64,000 nucleotides of DNA, taken from Planctomycetota bacterium. Lineage in GTDB: Bacteria; Planctomycetota; UBA11346. The translations under genes and the position numbers were made by a program. Positions 27,013 to 36,242 of the stretch are shown piece after piece; position 1 is the stretch's first letter; every line of letters starts with the position of its first letter. The notes below the pieces were generated by a model, which worked only from the letters and a program-made list of their open reading frames with translations, had not been told where the DNA came from and made no database searches. The stretch lies in assembly GCA_013816485.1 (NCBI GenBank), contig JACDEI010000013.1, positions 42,151 through 106,150 on the forward strand, in the 5' to 3' direction.

Positions 27013-27759
27013 ATGACCGCGGTGCTGATCCCCGCGCGCCGCGCGTCGACGCGACTGCCAGAGAAGCTCCTGCTCGCCGAACATGGTGAACCGCTGATCG
27101 CCACCGCTGCGCGTCGCGCAGCGGAAGCCTTCGGTTCACGATCGGTGACGGTGTGTGCTGATGACGAGGTGCTGGTCGCGGCGGCGCGTGCCGCCGGTGT
27201 CGACGCGGTGATGACGCGCTTCGATCACCAGTCCGGCACCGATCGCATCGCCGAGGTCGCGCTGGGCCGCAGCGATGCCATCGTAGTGAACGTCCAGGGT
27301 GACGAGCCCGAGATGGATCCCGAGCACATCCGCTTAGTTGCAGGTCTGCTGGAGCGTCATCAGTGGGCCGGCATCGCGACGCTCTGCGTGCCCGGTGGCG
27401 AGGCTGAGCAACACAATCCCAACAACGTCAAGGTGGTGCTCGGCAACGGTGACCGCGCACTCTACTTCACCCGCAGTCCGGCGGTGTGGGATCGCGATCG
27501 CGCCGCGCCGCAGGCAAGCTGCTACCGTCATCTCGGCATCTACGCCTACCGCCGCGAGGTGCTGCTGAGCTATGGCAGGCTGCCGGCCAGCCGCCTCGAA
27601 CAGGCGGAGAAACTCGAACAACTGCGTGCGCTCGAAGCCGGCATCGGCATCGCGTGCGCCGTGGTCAACCACGCCGCCCCCGGCATCGATGTGCGGGCGG
27701 ATTACGACGCTTTTCTCGTCCGCCGTGCCACCTCGCCTGTGAAAGCTCCCCATGTCTAG
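27013..27759 (+). CDS. kdsB: CMP-Kdo synthetase
   Basis: KdsB activates Kdo as CMP-Kdo from CTP for LPS inner-core assembly. The 248-residue protein has the family motif ARRASTRLPEKLL at residues 8-20, plus DHQSGTDRIAEVA and the nucleotide/Mg-binding NVQGDEP. CYRHLGIYAYRREVL and SRLEQAEKLEQLRALE are very typical KdsB segments. The ATG at 27013 has GGAG 5-6 bases upstream. It overlaps pyrG by 8 bp, so the gene for CTP supply is coupled to a CTP-using step. This gene is strong evidence for a Kdo-containing LPS. Confidence 0.95.
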   Translation: MTAVLIPARRASTRLPEKLLLAEHGEPLIATAARRAAEAFGSRSVTVCADDEVLVAAARAAGVDAVMTRFDHQSGTDRIAEVALGRSDAIVVNVQGDEPEMDPEHIRLVAGLLERHQWAGIATLCVPGGEAEQHNPNNVKVVLGNGDRALYFTRSPAVWDRDRAAPQASCYRHLGIYAYRREVLLSYGRLPASRLEQAEKLEQLRALEAGIGIACAVVNHAAPGIDVRADYDAFLVRRATSPVKAPHV

Positions 27760-29461
27760 CACGCCCAAACGCGATGGTATCACCCGCCACATCTTCGTCA
27801 CCGGTGGCGTCGTCAGTTCGCTCGGCAAGGGCATCGCGGCGGCCTCGCTCGGACGCCTGCTGATCAACATGGGTTACCGTGTGCGGATCCAGAAACTCGA
27901 TCCGTACCTCAATGTCGATCCAGGCACGATGAACCCGTTCCAGCACGGCGAGGTCTACGTCACCGACGATGGTGCCGAAACCGATCTGGACCTGGGCCAC
28001 TACGAACGTTTCCTGGGCGTGCCGTGTTCGAAGAACTCGACGGTGACCTCGGGCAAGATCTACCAGTCGGTGATTCAGAAAGAGCGCGCCGGCAAGTACA
28101 ACGGCGGCACCGTGCAGGTGGTTCCGCACGTCACCGACGAGATCAAAGCCACCATCCGCAGCCTCGGCGGCCCTGAGGTCGACATCGTCATCAGCGAAGT
28201 CGGCGGCACCGTTGGCGACATTGAAGGCCTGCCGTTCATGGAAGCCGTGCGCCAGATGCGGCATGAGGTCGGGCGCGATAACGTGGTGTTCATCCACCTG
28301 GTCTACATCCCCTACATCAAAGCTGCCGGCGAGATCAAGACCAAGCCCGCGCAGCACAGTGTGCAGAAGCTGCGTGAGATCGGTATCGTTCCCGACTTCC
28401 TGATGTGCCGGGCAGAGAAAACCCTGTCCAAGAGCGTGAAGGAGAAACTCGCGCTGTTCTGCAACGTCGACCAGGACAAGGTCATCGATCTGCCCGACGT
28501 GCCCAACACCATCTATGAAGTGCCGCAGGTGCTGGAAAAACAGAGCGTGCACGACCTGGTATGCAAACGCCTGGGCCTGCCGGTGCGCGAGTGCGACATG
28601 AAGGCCTGGGATCTGATGGTGCATCACATCAGAAAACCCAAGGACACCGTCACCATCGCCATGGTCGGCAAATACATCGACCATCAGGATGCCTACAAAT
28701 CGGTGACCGAGTCAGTCGATCACGCGGCGTACAGTCATCTGCTCAAAGCCAACATCGTGCGCATCGAGTCCGAATCGCTGGAAAAAGACGAGCACTGGCA
28801 GGACAAGCTCAAGAATGTCGACGGCATCCTGGTGCCCGGCGGTTTCGGCAAACGCGGCTTCGAGGGCAAACTGCGGGCCATCCGCTACGCTCGTGAGACC
28901 GGCCTGCCGTACCTGGGCCTGTGCCTGGGCATGCAAGCGGCCTGCATCGAGTTCGCGCGCAACGTGCTGAATCTGCCGGAAGCCAATTCCACCGAGATGA
29001 ACGAGAAAACCCCGGATCCACTGATCGTGGTGATGGATTCGCAGAAGGACATCGTCGCCGCCGGCAACCTGGGTGGCACCATGCGGCTGGGCAACTATCC
29101 CTGCACGCTGCCGAAGAAGAGCAGCAAGACCGCTAAGCTCTATGGCGGCGCCGACGTGGTGCAGGAACGCCACCGCCATCGCTACGAGTTCAACAACGCC
29201 TACCGCGCCCAATTCGAAGCGGCCGGCATGTTGTTCACCGGTCTTTACATCCCGGATGCGACCAAGCCCGAGGCCTCGCTGGTTGAAATCGTCGAACTGA
29301 AAAACCACCCGTTTTTCCTCGCGACCCAGGCGCATCCCGAGTTCAAGTCCAGCCCGGTGCAGCCACATCCGCTCTTCCGCGGCTTCTTGGGTGCGGCCTA
29401 CAAGCACAAGACCATGGCCGGCGACGGCGACGGCGACGCCGCCACGGCGGCGGAGGGCTAA
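27752..29461 (+). CDS. pyrG: CTP synthase
   Basis: The cytoplasmic enzyme makes CTP from UTP, ATP and glutamine. The 569-residue protein has the synthetase P-loop region FVTGGVVSSLGKGI near residues 14-27, the YLNVDPGTMNPFQHGEV segment, and a C-terminal class I glutamine amidotransferase domain. The nucleophilic Cys is in GLCLGMQ near residue 391 and the catalytic His and Glu are in AHPEFKS. The length is slightly above the usual 540-545 because of a short C-terminal tail. The ATG lies within the last codons of kdsB. Confidence 0.97.
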   Translation: MSSTPKRDGITRHIFVTGGVVSSLGKGIAAASLGRLLINMGYRVRIQKLDPYLNVDPGTMNPFQHGEVYVTDDGAETDLDLGHYERFLGVPCSKNSTVTSGKIYQSVIQKERAGKYNGGTVQVVPHVTDEIKATIRSLGGPEVDIVISEVGGTVGDIEGLPFMEAVRQMRHEVGRDNVVFIHLVYIPYIKAAGEIKTKPAQHSVQKLREIGIVPDFLMCRAEKTLSKSVKEKLALFCNVDQDKVIDLPDVPNTIYEVPQVLEKQSVHDLVCKRLGLPVRECDMKAWDLMVHHIRKPKDTVTIAMVGKYIDHQDAYKSVTESVDHAAYSHLLKANIVRIESESLEKDEHWQDKLKNVDGILVPGGFGKRGFEGKLRAIRYARETGLPYLGLCLGMQAACIEFARNVLNLPEANSTEMNEKTPDPLIVVMDSQKDIVAAGNLGGTMRLGNYPCTLPKKSSKTAKLYGGADVVQERHRHRYEFNNAYRAQFEAAGMLFTGLYIPDATKPEASLVEIVELKNHPFFLATQAHPEFKSSPVQPHPLFRGFLGAAYKHKTMAGDGDGDAATAAEG

Positions 29462-29567
29462 GCTCCGGTGCCGGTGTGTGGTGTTCACCTGGGCAGGTGT
29501 CCTGGGCGCGTGACGCTCGGCGGTTCCTTCCGCTGCGGGATGTGATGCAGTCAGCCTTGACAGCGAG

Positions 29568-31220
29568 GTGCGGAACATGGCGCGCATGATCCCAGCCCGG
29601 CCGAGCCGGAACCGGCGGTTCATTATCGGCTCGGCCGGGCTGGGACCTGTTGCTGCAGGGCTTCGCCCCGCACCCCACGCACTACGCGCCGAAATTTCTT
29701 CGTGTGGCAGGAAGATTTCGGCGCGTAGCGCTACAGGATGGAGCCTGCTGCTGACGCTCATGTTGTTGGGCGCTGGCATGGACCTCGCGGCCGAGGAAGC
29801 GCCAGCGCTCCCCACCCTCGCCCACTCCGTCGCCCAACTGGCGGAAGCGCAGGCACAACTCCAGAGCGCCAGTGCCGTGGCCAACTTGGCGATGCCGGGT
29901 GCATTCGCCGATATGCTGATCGTGCGCCGCACCATCGCTGCCGACTGGCAACGCCGCCTGGAGGCCAAGACCGTGCCGGTGGATGATGCGGGCCTGCTGC
30001 GTTTCACCGGGGAGCTCCAGGCGCTGGTCGCCAGCCTCCAGCAATTGACCAACCTCGCGCAACAACTCGGCGATGCGCCCCGCCGGTTCCCGCATTGTCT
30101 CAGCGAGCCGGCCTTCACCCGCTACCGCGCGCTGGTGAGCGTGGCGCTCGATCAGGGATTGCAGGCGGTGGTCGCCGGACGCTTGCGTGATCAGGTCGCG
30201 CCGGCGGCCTGGTTCCGGCGTCAGGCACGCCACACCACGTTGCTGCACCTGATCGAAGCCGGACATCTGGCTGATGAACGGTATGCGTTGCTGCCCCGCG
30301 ACGACCGTTGGCTAGTCGAGTACCGTGAACACCTGCTGGTGGCACGCACCACGTTGGAACACCGGCTGGAACAGCTCAATGATGGCGATTCCTATCGTCA
30401 TCAGGCGGTGCTCGATGCCTACAGCCGGCTGCTCGACCTGCGCGTGCACCTGTTACGCCGCATCGCCGAGTGTGGTCTGCCGCCCGAGGCTCCAGAAGTC
30501 GTGACCTACCGCCGGATCGGCGAACAGCAGGTGGCCGTCATGAGCCGCCTGATCGGCGTGGTTCGGGGGATCCCTGGTGATGACGATGAGCAATGGCAAC
30601 GCGAGGAACGTGAACACCGGCTGTTGGCGCGGGCCGAGCGCTTCGGCGATCAGGCGGATCAATGGTTGTCCTTTGAAGAGGAACGCCGGGCAACGCTGGC
30701 CAACATCACCGAGCAGCTCGTCGACGCCCCTGCGGAGCTGCTGACCGCCACCCGTGCGGCGTTGGACGCCGCCACGCAGGCGCACCAGACGGCGCAGACC
30801 GCCTTCGCGGCGGCGGCTGAAGCCGGCGATCTGACAGCGGCACTGGCGGCGAAACACCTGGTGGAACGCGCGCGTCATCAGACCGACCGCCAACTGATGC
30901 GGCTGGACGAGGACATCTCGCTAGTCGAACGCGAGCTGGCCTGGCGTCAGCACGCCAAGGATCCGGCGGTCGCCGAGAAGCTCCGTGAATGGGAGAAACG
31001 CCGTGGTGAGGCGCTGGCCGCACGTCGCACGGCGGAGGAGGCGGCCGACGCGGCTCTGGCCGCGAGCCAGGCGGCGGAACGTGCGCAACTGGCCAGCGAG
31101 ATGGCAGAGGAACATGCCGCCGCGCTGCAGGACGCCGCGGATCAGCACGACCTGGTGGACCTGATGGAGGCGCTCGACGAGATGGTCGACCTGCGCGCCG
31201 GAACCGTGCCGGCGCAGTGA
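29568..31220 (+). CDS. Exported helical/coiled-coil protein; start uncertain, 5' part overlaps a repeat
   Basis: A hydrophobic segment (WSLLLTLMLLGAGMDLAAEE) looks like a signal peptide and is followed by about 480 residues of mostly helical sequence. The last 150 residues are Ala/Glu/Arg-rich coiled coil (VAEKLREWEKRRGEALAARR). The frame is open from 29568, but the first 55 or so codons are the 147-bp palindromic repeat. Either the repeat supplies the N-terminus, or translation starts near 29760 or at a rare start codon after the repeat. No family is recognised. Of the 5' end, only the hydrophobic segment is convincing. Confidence 0.6.
   Translation: MRNMARMIPARPSRNRRFIIGSAGLGPVAAGLRPAPHALRAEISSCGRKISARSATGWSLLLTLMLLGAGMDLAAEEAPALPTLAHSVAQLAEAQAQLQSASAVANLAMPGAFADMLIVRRTIAADWQRRLEAKTVPVDDAGLLRFTGELQALVASLQQLTNLAQQLGDAPRRFPHCLSEPAFTRYRALVSVALDQGLQAVVAGRLRDQVAPAAWFRRQARHTTLLHLIEAGHLADERYALLPRDDRWLVEYREHLLVARTTLEHRLEQLNDGDSYRHQAVLDAYSRLLDLRVHLLRRIAECGLPPEAPEVVTYRRIGEQQVAVMSRLIGVVRGIPGDDDEQWQREEREHRLLARAERFGDQADQWLSFEEERRATLANITEQLVDAPAELLTATRAALDAATQAHQTAQTAFAAAAEAGDLTAALAAKHLVERARHQTDRQLMRLDEDISLVERELAWRQHAKDPAVAEKLREWEKRRGEALAARRTAEEAADAALAASQAAERAQLASEMAEEHAAALQDAADQHDLVDLMEALDEMVDLRAGTVPAQ
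29590..29736. repeat. 147-bp multi-hairpin repeat, copy 2 (inverted relative to copy 1)
   Basis: The reverse complement of this segment aligns along its full length with 18353-18501, with small differences only. It has the same long stems (CTACGCGCCGAAAT with its complement, and CCCAGCCCGG with CCGGGCTGGG) and the same GGGCGAAGCCC core. It overlaps the 5' portion of the open frame starting at 29568 and contains no in-frame stop there. Confidence 0.88.
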
Positions 31221-31301
31221 GCCTGAGAAACGCAATCAAACCGCAGCGGGCGCAGGGGGCGAAGGGACCAAGACCTGTTGGTCATCCCGATGTCTGCGGC
31301 G

Positions 31302-32903
31302 TCACTCGGCTGGCGCGCTGAACGCCCGTGCCCGCTGGGGATCACGTTTCGCCAGTTCTGCCAGGCGTTCGGCGGCATCCGGATAATGCATCAGCAGGTG
31401 GCGGCGATCGAGCGGCGTGATGTGGCTCAACGGCAAAGCGAACAGTACGTCGGCGACCTTGCCCGGTTGGGAACGTTCGAGCTGCGCCAACAGCCGCTTG
31501 CGATCATGCGCCTCGGTGCGCACGAGTTGCTGCACACAATCGTCTAGCCGCTCCGGCAATGGGAACCATTGCAGCAGGCATTCCGGGTGCGTGGTGGCGA
31601 TCGACGCGAGGTCATGGCTGTTGCGCTGACCGAGCATCCGCGCGGCGATCGCCAGTCGTTCCCAGCGCGCCCGGCAATCAGCGAGGTCGAGCAGGGCGTC
31701 GTAAATGCCCAGGTCGGACACTGCGGCGGCGAAGCGTTCGGGATCAAGTTGGGCCAGCACCTGCGCCTGTCGCGGATTGCCGCCCGGCAGCCGCTGGCAC
31801 GGCTCACGCAGCAACTGATCGTAGAGACCAAGCCGCCGATCGGCGTTCATGCGCCCACGTTGTTCCTGGAAGTCGAGCCGGCGCAGCAGCACGTCGTTGT
31901 CGACCCGCCACATCACCGTCACGCGGTGGGCGGCGCCGACCCACAGCCGATCCTGGAGGCGACGGTAGGTCGGGTAGGTGCTGAACAGCACCAGCGTGAT
32001 CGTCACCACCGCCACCACCGCGACCAGCGCCCGCCAGCGGTCGGCCACCCGTGGACGTTCGGAGGTGCGCGGATGGTCGATCCACGCGGCGGCGATCATC
32101 ATGGTTCCAGCCAGCGCCAGCAGTGGTGCCGCCCATGGTCGCGCGAACAACACCGGGCCGACGAAGAGGAACAAGCTGTTGTGGCAGGCATGCGCCACGA
32201 TGCAGGCTCCTATGCCGCCACCGCGTAATCGGATGAGCGCGAGCAACAGACCAAGCGGAATGGCGAACAGCGCCTGCACCTGCGTGCCATGCGCCGCGGC
32301 GAAGGCCAGGGTGGTGAGGCTCACCGCCGAGACCGTCGCCATCCGCGTCCCGCCCAGGCGCTGACGCAGCACGTCGAGCAACCGCCCGCGGAAAAACAAC
32401 TCCTCCGCCACCGGTACCAGCAACGACAGGGTCAGGATGGTGAGCGTACCCGACCACCAGCCCTGGGCACCGGCCGCCACCGCCTGGAATGGCACCGGCA
32501 GCACGGCGTCGCGGCTGACCACCGAGGGATGCCACCCACTCCAGGCGAGGAAACCCAGGTGCATGAGCGGTTCGGCGAGCAGCAAGGCGCCAACCGCCAT
32601 CGCGGTCTCATCACGGATGACGCTGCGCGGCCGACGCAGCGGTTCGGGTGCCGCCGGGATGCACCAGCAGGCCAGCAGTAAACCAACACTCACCAGCGCC
32701 GGCAGGAGTGGCCAAGTCGCGCCCAAGGTCGCCGCACTGATCATCCCCCGTGCCCACTGCAACCATCCCGTGGGATCCAGCGCGCCACCGCTGAGGTTTC
32801 CCAGCCACTGTGCCACGGGCGTCAACCATTCCGGCAGCACCAACGTCACCGCGACTGCGGCGATGATCAGGCCGCAGGCCGTGCGAAGACGTGGACGTGC
32901 CAT
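31302..32903 (-). CDS. CPBP-family intramembrane protease with a long C-terminal helical domain
   Basis: The protein has 533 residues from the ATG at 32903 (an ATG at 32915 is possible). About eight hydrophobic segments are seen. The CPBP (CAAX protease/bacteriocin-immunity) motifs are clear: VAEELFFRGRLLDVL, a FAAAHGTQ histidine, and IVAHACHN. These supply the Glu-Glu, Arg and His residues of the active site. After the membrane part there is an extra domain of about 220 residues, rich in Arg, Leu and Asp, that is not usual in the family. The substrate is unknown. Confidence 0.85.
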   Translation of the reverse strand: MARPRLRTACGLIIAAVAVTLVLPEWLTPVAQWLGNLSGGALDPTGWLQWARGMISAATLGATWPLLPALVSVGLLLACWCIPAAPEPLRRPRSVIRDETAMAVGALLLAEPLMHLGFLAWSGWHPSVVSRDAVLPVPFQAVAAGAQGWWSGTLTILTLSLLVPVAEELFFRGRLLDVLRQRLGGTRMATVSAVSLTTLAFAAAHGTQVQALFAIPLGLLLALIRLRGGGIGACIVAHACHNSLFLFVGPVLFARPWAAPLLALAGTMMIAAAWIDHPRTSERPRVADRWRALVAVVAVVTITLVLFSTYPTYRRLQDRLWVGAAHRVTVMWRVDNDVLLRRLDFQEQRGRMNADRRLGLYDQLLREPCQRLPGGNPRQAQVLAQLDPERFAAAVSDLGIYDALLDLADCRARWERLAIAARMLGQRNSHDLASIATTHPECLLQWFPLPERLDDCVQQLVRTEAHDRKRLLAQLERSQPGKVADVLFALPLSHITPLDRRHLLMHYPDAAERLAELAKRDPQRARAFSAPAE

Positions 32904-33003
32904 GCCAGCAACCATCCCGGCAGCATGGCAACGCTGGCGACGCTGACCACCAGACCACCGTCCGAGGCTTGTAGGACGGGTGGTGCACGATCCGCTGCGG
33001 TGC

Positions 33004-33189
33004 ATGAGCGTGCGCATCGCCTTCACCAGCGCCGATGGCGAGGAACGCGAGGAGGACTGGCCCTCGGTCGAACGCTTCCGTTCCTGGGCGGTGGGCGAAC
33101 GCCTCGACCTCCGCTTCACCGCCTACGAAGCGGACGAGGACGGTGAGTGGGTGGTGGTGGCGAAGGGGCGAATCAGAATGACGCCATGA
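33004..33189 (+). CDS. Small acidic protein of unknown function
   Basis: The protein has 61 residues with alternating strand and helix (MSVRIAFTSADGEEREEDWP, VERFRSWAVGERLDLRFTAY). It lies between the CPBP protease and the first glycosyltransferase. The codon pattern is like neighbouring genes. No family is recognised. It may be an independent short gene rather than part of the glycan cluster. Confidence 0.5.
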   Translation: MSVRIAFTSADGEEREEDWPSVERFRSWAVGERLDLRFTAYEADEDGEWVVVAKGRIRMTP

Positions 33190-33256
33190 AGCAGGAGCAT
33201 CGGGATCGACCCAGGGCATTCTTGCCATTTCCGGTTCCTTCGGAGCCTGACAGCCC

Positions 33257-34201
33257 ATGACTGATTCTGATGCCGAGGATCGCCGGCCGATTGTGGTGGT
33301 GGTGTTGCCGAACCGGCCATTTTTCGGTGCGAGTTTGGTGCTGGTACCCGCCCTGCTGCATTTGCGCCGGTGTCATCCAGCCGCACGATTCGTCGCTCTT
33401 GCCAACCATGGGACCGGCGCGCTTTTCGAGCGCTGGGGTTTGGTCGATGAGGTATGGCGCCATGATCGCACGGGTGGCGAACCGTTTGCGACCTTTCGTC
33501 GCACGTTGAATCTGCGGCCGACCCTGGTCGTGAACTGCCGACCGCGTTCGACCCGGCTGCACCTGTGGACCATGCTGATGCGCGCTAGAGAGCGACGGTG
33601 TTTTGCTCATGGACTGGGTGGGTGGATCGATGCCGATTCACGACCCTGGGACAGCAACCGGTACAAGGCGCTCACCTACCTGGGCTTGGTTGGGGCAGGT
33701 TGGCACGATCGTCAAGGGGATCTGCTGACGGATTGGAAAATGGTGCCACAGGTCGCGCCTTCTGGGGCGTTGGTGCTGGTTCCGTGTGGCAGTAGTCCCC
33801 AGAAGAAATGGTCACTGGAGAAATACCTGGAACTCGCCGTACGTTGGCGGCGGAGCCATGGCGGGCCGGTCCAGGTCTTGGCGGGATCAGATGACCCGGA
33901 GGTGGTGACTTGGGTCGCCACGCCTGAGGTACAGGAGGCCGGCATCACCCTCATCAGGGGTGACTTGCCAGTGGAGGCGGCCGCCCTGCGCGCAGCGGCG
34001 ATGGTGGTCGGCAATGATTGTGGCCCAAACCATCTAGCTCAGCTCATGGATCGTCCGCGTGTGGTGCTGTTTCCCATGAACGGATGCCCGGCCGAGTGGT
34101 TTCGCCCAGGAGCACGCGCCGAATACATTCTCCCTCACGGTCCATTGCAGGAAGTGTCCACCGACACGGTCTGGTCCGCGATCCAGAAGGTGGCGGGTTG
34201 A
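33257..34201 (+). CDS. GT9 family glycosyltransferase (heptosyltransferase-like)
   Basis: The protein has 314 residues. The N-terminal domain (VVVVLPNRPFFGASLVLVPA, then LLHLRRCHPAARFVALANHG) and the C-terminal nucleotide-sugar site (VPCGSSPQKKWSLEKYLELA, AAMVVGNDCGPNHLAQLMDRP) match family 9. In heptosyltransferases this last segment is DTGPxHLA; here NDCGPNHLA keeps the Asp and His. It probably transfers heptose or a similar sugar to the LPS core. It opens a run of glycosyltransferase genes; the next gene begins inside its stop codon (TTGA). Confidence 0.85.
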   Translation: MTDSDAEDRRPIVVVVLPNRPFFGASLVLVPALLHLRRCHPAARFVALANHGTGALFERWGLVDEVWRHDRTGGEPFATFRRTLNLRPTLVVNCRPRSTRLHLWTMLMRARERRCFAHGLGGWIDADSRPWDSNRYKALTYLGLVGAGWHDRQGDLLTDWKMVPQVAPSGALVLVPCGSSPQKKWSLEKYLELAVRWRRSHGGPVQVLAGSDDPEVVTWVATPEVQEAGITLIRGDLPVEAAALRAAAMVVGNDCGPNHLAQLMDRPRVVLFPMNGCPAEWFRPGARAEYILPHGPLQEVSTDTVWSAIQKVAG

Positions 34202-35322
34202 GCACATCAGATGCATCGCAGCAGAAGGAGCAGGGTGGCGCACCGAGCGCTCACGGAATGGTGCTCCATGTCAATGCCGAGATTTCGTGGCGTGGTGGGG
34301 AAAATCAGGTGTTCCTCCTCGCCTCGGGGATGCACCAGGAGCGCCGGTGTGCCGTGGCGTGTGTACCGGGTTCCCCATTGGCAGAACGACTGGCCAAGAC
34401 CGGTGTATCGATCCACCCCATTCCAGGTGATCGTGGTATCGGTGCCCTCTGGACCCTGCGCCGGCTTATCCGCCGGCTTAAACCCAGCCTCCTGCACGCC
34501 CACACCAGCCGCGCTCATCAGCTCTGTCTGCTCGCTTCGCTTGGCAGCGATCTGCCGGTCGTGGTGACCAGACGGGTCGACTTTCCCCTCAAGCGAGGTC
34601 CAGTCGCCGCCTGGAAATACCGCGGAAGCAAGGTGCGGTATATCGCCATATCGCAGGCGATCCGCCAGATCCTGGTCGACGGGGGTGTCGCACCGGAGCG
34701 TATCAAAGTGATTCCAAGCGGAGTGGATTTCGCCGTGCTTGACGCCGCTCAGCGAGCCGATCCGCGCACCGGGTTCGATGTGCCGGCAGATTCGTTGGTA
34801 GTGCTCAACGTCGCCGCCTTGAGCGACCATAAGGACCAAACAACCTTGCTGCGTGCCTGGGCTCTGATCGAAGCGGATCATCCCCATGCGCACCTGCTGA
34901 TCGCCGGTGAGGGCGAATTGCGCGCAACCCTCACAGCCCTCATCGCCGATTTGGGCCTGCGTCGGGCGCGCCTGATCGGCTATCGCAGTGACGTCCCCGC
35001 TTTGATGAAAGGTAGCGATCTTTTCGTCATGAGTTCACACCTAGAGGGCCTGTGTACGTCCATCATGGATGCGAAACGTTGTGGCCTGCCGGTGGCCGCC
35101 ACGGCGGCCGGCGGAATCCCCGAGGTCGTGCGTGACGGAATCGACGGGAAACTGGTGGCGATCCGTGATGCTCCAGCATTGGCGAGCGTGTTGGGGCACT
35201 ACTTGGCAGACACCGCTCTGCGCCATCGTCATGGCGATGCTGCGCGTGAAGACAGCGCACGATTCTCCGCAGCAGCGATGGTGCAGGCCTACCTCGGGTT
35301 TTACCGCGATCTGCTCGGCTGA
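34198..35322 (+). CDS. GT4 family glycosyltransferase
   Basis: The protein has 374 residues with a TTG start overlapping the previous stop; the first ATG is at 34258 (MVLHVNAEISWRGG), and either may be used. The donor-binding GT-B half is clear: NVAALSDHKDQTTLLRAW, LLIAGEGELR, LIGYRSDVPALMKGSDLFVM and SHLEGLCTSIMDAKRCGLPV. The enzyme acts at the cytoplasmic face of the inner membrane. It is probably co-translated with the GT9 gene. The sugar is not known. Confidence 0.86.
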   Translation: MSTSDASQQKEQGGAPSAHGMVLHVNAEISWRGGENQVFLLASGMHQERRCAVACVPGSPLAERLAKTGVSIHPIPGDRGIGALWTLRRLIRRLKPSLLHAHTSRAHQLCLLASLGSDLPVVVTRRVDFPLKRGPVAAWKYRGSKVRYIAISQAIRQILVDGGVAPERIKVIPSGVDFAVLDAAQRADPRTGFDVPADSLVVLNVAALSDHKDQTTLLRAWALIEADHPHAHLLIAGEGELRATLTALIADLGLRRARLIGYRSDVPALMKGSDLFVMSSHLEGLCTSIMDAKRCGLPVAATAAGGIPEVVRDGIDGKLVAIRDAPALASVLGHYLADTALRHRHGDAAREDSARFSAAAMVQAYLGFYRDLLG

Positions 35323-35389
35323 TGTTGCCCATGTGAAAGTGGTCGGCCCGGTCCTTGTGTGTCCGGGTCCGGGCGTGAGCCTACGCCCC

Positions 35390-36211
35390 ATGCCCGACTT
35401 GGCTGCCGTTCCACATCCGCCGCTGCGCCGCCGCGCGACCCTGTCGGGTCTGGAAAAACTCAAGGTCTCGGCTGTCCTGATCGTCAAAAATGGCGACCGG
35501 CATCTGGATCGCGTGCTCTCGGCGGTGGGATTCTGCGACGAGATCCTGGTGCTCGATAGCGGCTCGACTGATCGCACGCTGGAGATTTGCGCACAGCACC
35601 AGGTGCGGGTCGAGCATCAAGCCTTCCTTGGCTATGGTCCGCAGAAACGCCGCGCGGTCGAACTGGCCAGACACGACTGGGTGCTGGTGATTGATGATGA
35701 TGAGGTGCTCGACTACGAGGGTGCCACCACCATCCAGGTGTTGGACTATGCCGATCCAACGCGCGCTTGGCGCATCCGTCGGCGCAATTACATCGGCGCG
35801 CGCGAGATCCGGTATAGCCATTGGACGCCGGATTACAGCCTGCGCCTGTTCAATCGTACCCAGGCGAATTTCAACGACGCCTTGATCCATGAATCGGTCG
35901 AGGTCACTGGTCCGGTGCTGACCCTCCAGGGATCCCTGCATCATTTCAGCTACGCCGACCATGCCGAAGTGTTCGTGCGTTGTGCCGCCTACGCACGAGC
36001 GAAGGCGGCGCGCTACCGCGAACAAGGGCGTCGTGCGAGCGCGCTCCAGCTCATCTTCCGCGCTGGCTGGGGATTCATTCAGAGCTTTATCTTCAAGCAG
36101 GGGTTCCGAGATGGGATCGCCGGTGTGGTGGTGGCGCTGTCCCTATCGTTGACCTCGGTACTGGGTCTGGCGATGGCGCAGGAAAACGACCACGAGGTAG
36201 TCGATCCGTGA
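35390..36211 (+). CDS. GT2 family glycosyltransferase, LPS beta-1,4-glucosyltransferase (WaaE/KdtX) type
   Basis: The protein has 273 residues, starting at the ATG at 35390. A longer form from a GTG at 35335 is possible. The GT-A motifs are VSAVLIVKNGDRHLDRVLSA, LVLDSGSTDRTLEI and the metal-binding VIDDDEVLDYE. The C-terminal portion (RRNYIGAREIRYSHWTPDYS, then LRLFNRT) is characteristic of the WaaE/KdtX and LgtF group. Two hydrophobic C-terminal segments follow. It lies within the LPS-like glycosyltransferase run and likely adds a hexose to the inner core. Confidence 0.83.
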   Translation: MPDLAAVPHPPLRRRATLSGLEKLKVSAVLIVKNGDRHLDRVLSAVGFCDEILVLDSGSTDRTLEICAQHQVRVEHQAFLGYGPQKRRAVELARHDWVLVIDDDEVLDYEGATTIQVLDYADPTRAWRIRRRNYIGAREIRYSHWTPDYSLRLFNRTQANFNDALIHESVEVTGPVLTLQGSLHHFSYADHAEVFVRCAAYARAKAARYREQGRRASALQLIFRAGWGFIQSFIFKQGFRDGIAGVVVALSLSLTSVLGLAMAQENDHEVVDP

Positions 36212-36242
36212 TTTCGAACAGGTCAGCCCGGCACTTACATCC

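Noticed and set aside
35335..35389. GTG at 35335 as start of the GT2 gene
   Set aside because: The extra 18 residues show no conservation-like pattern; the ATG at 35390 is closer to the family's usual start.
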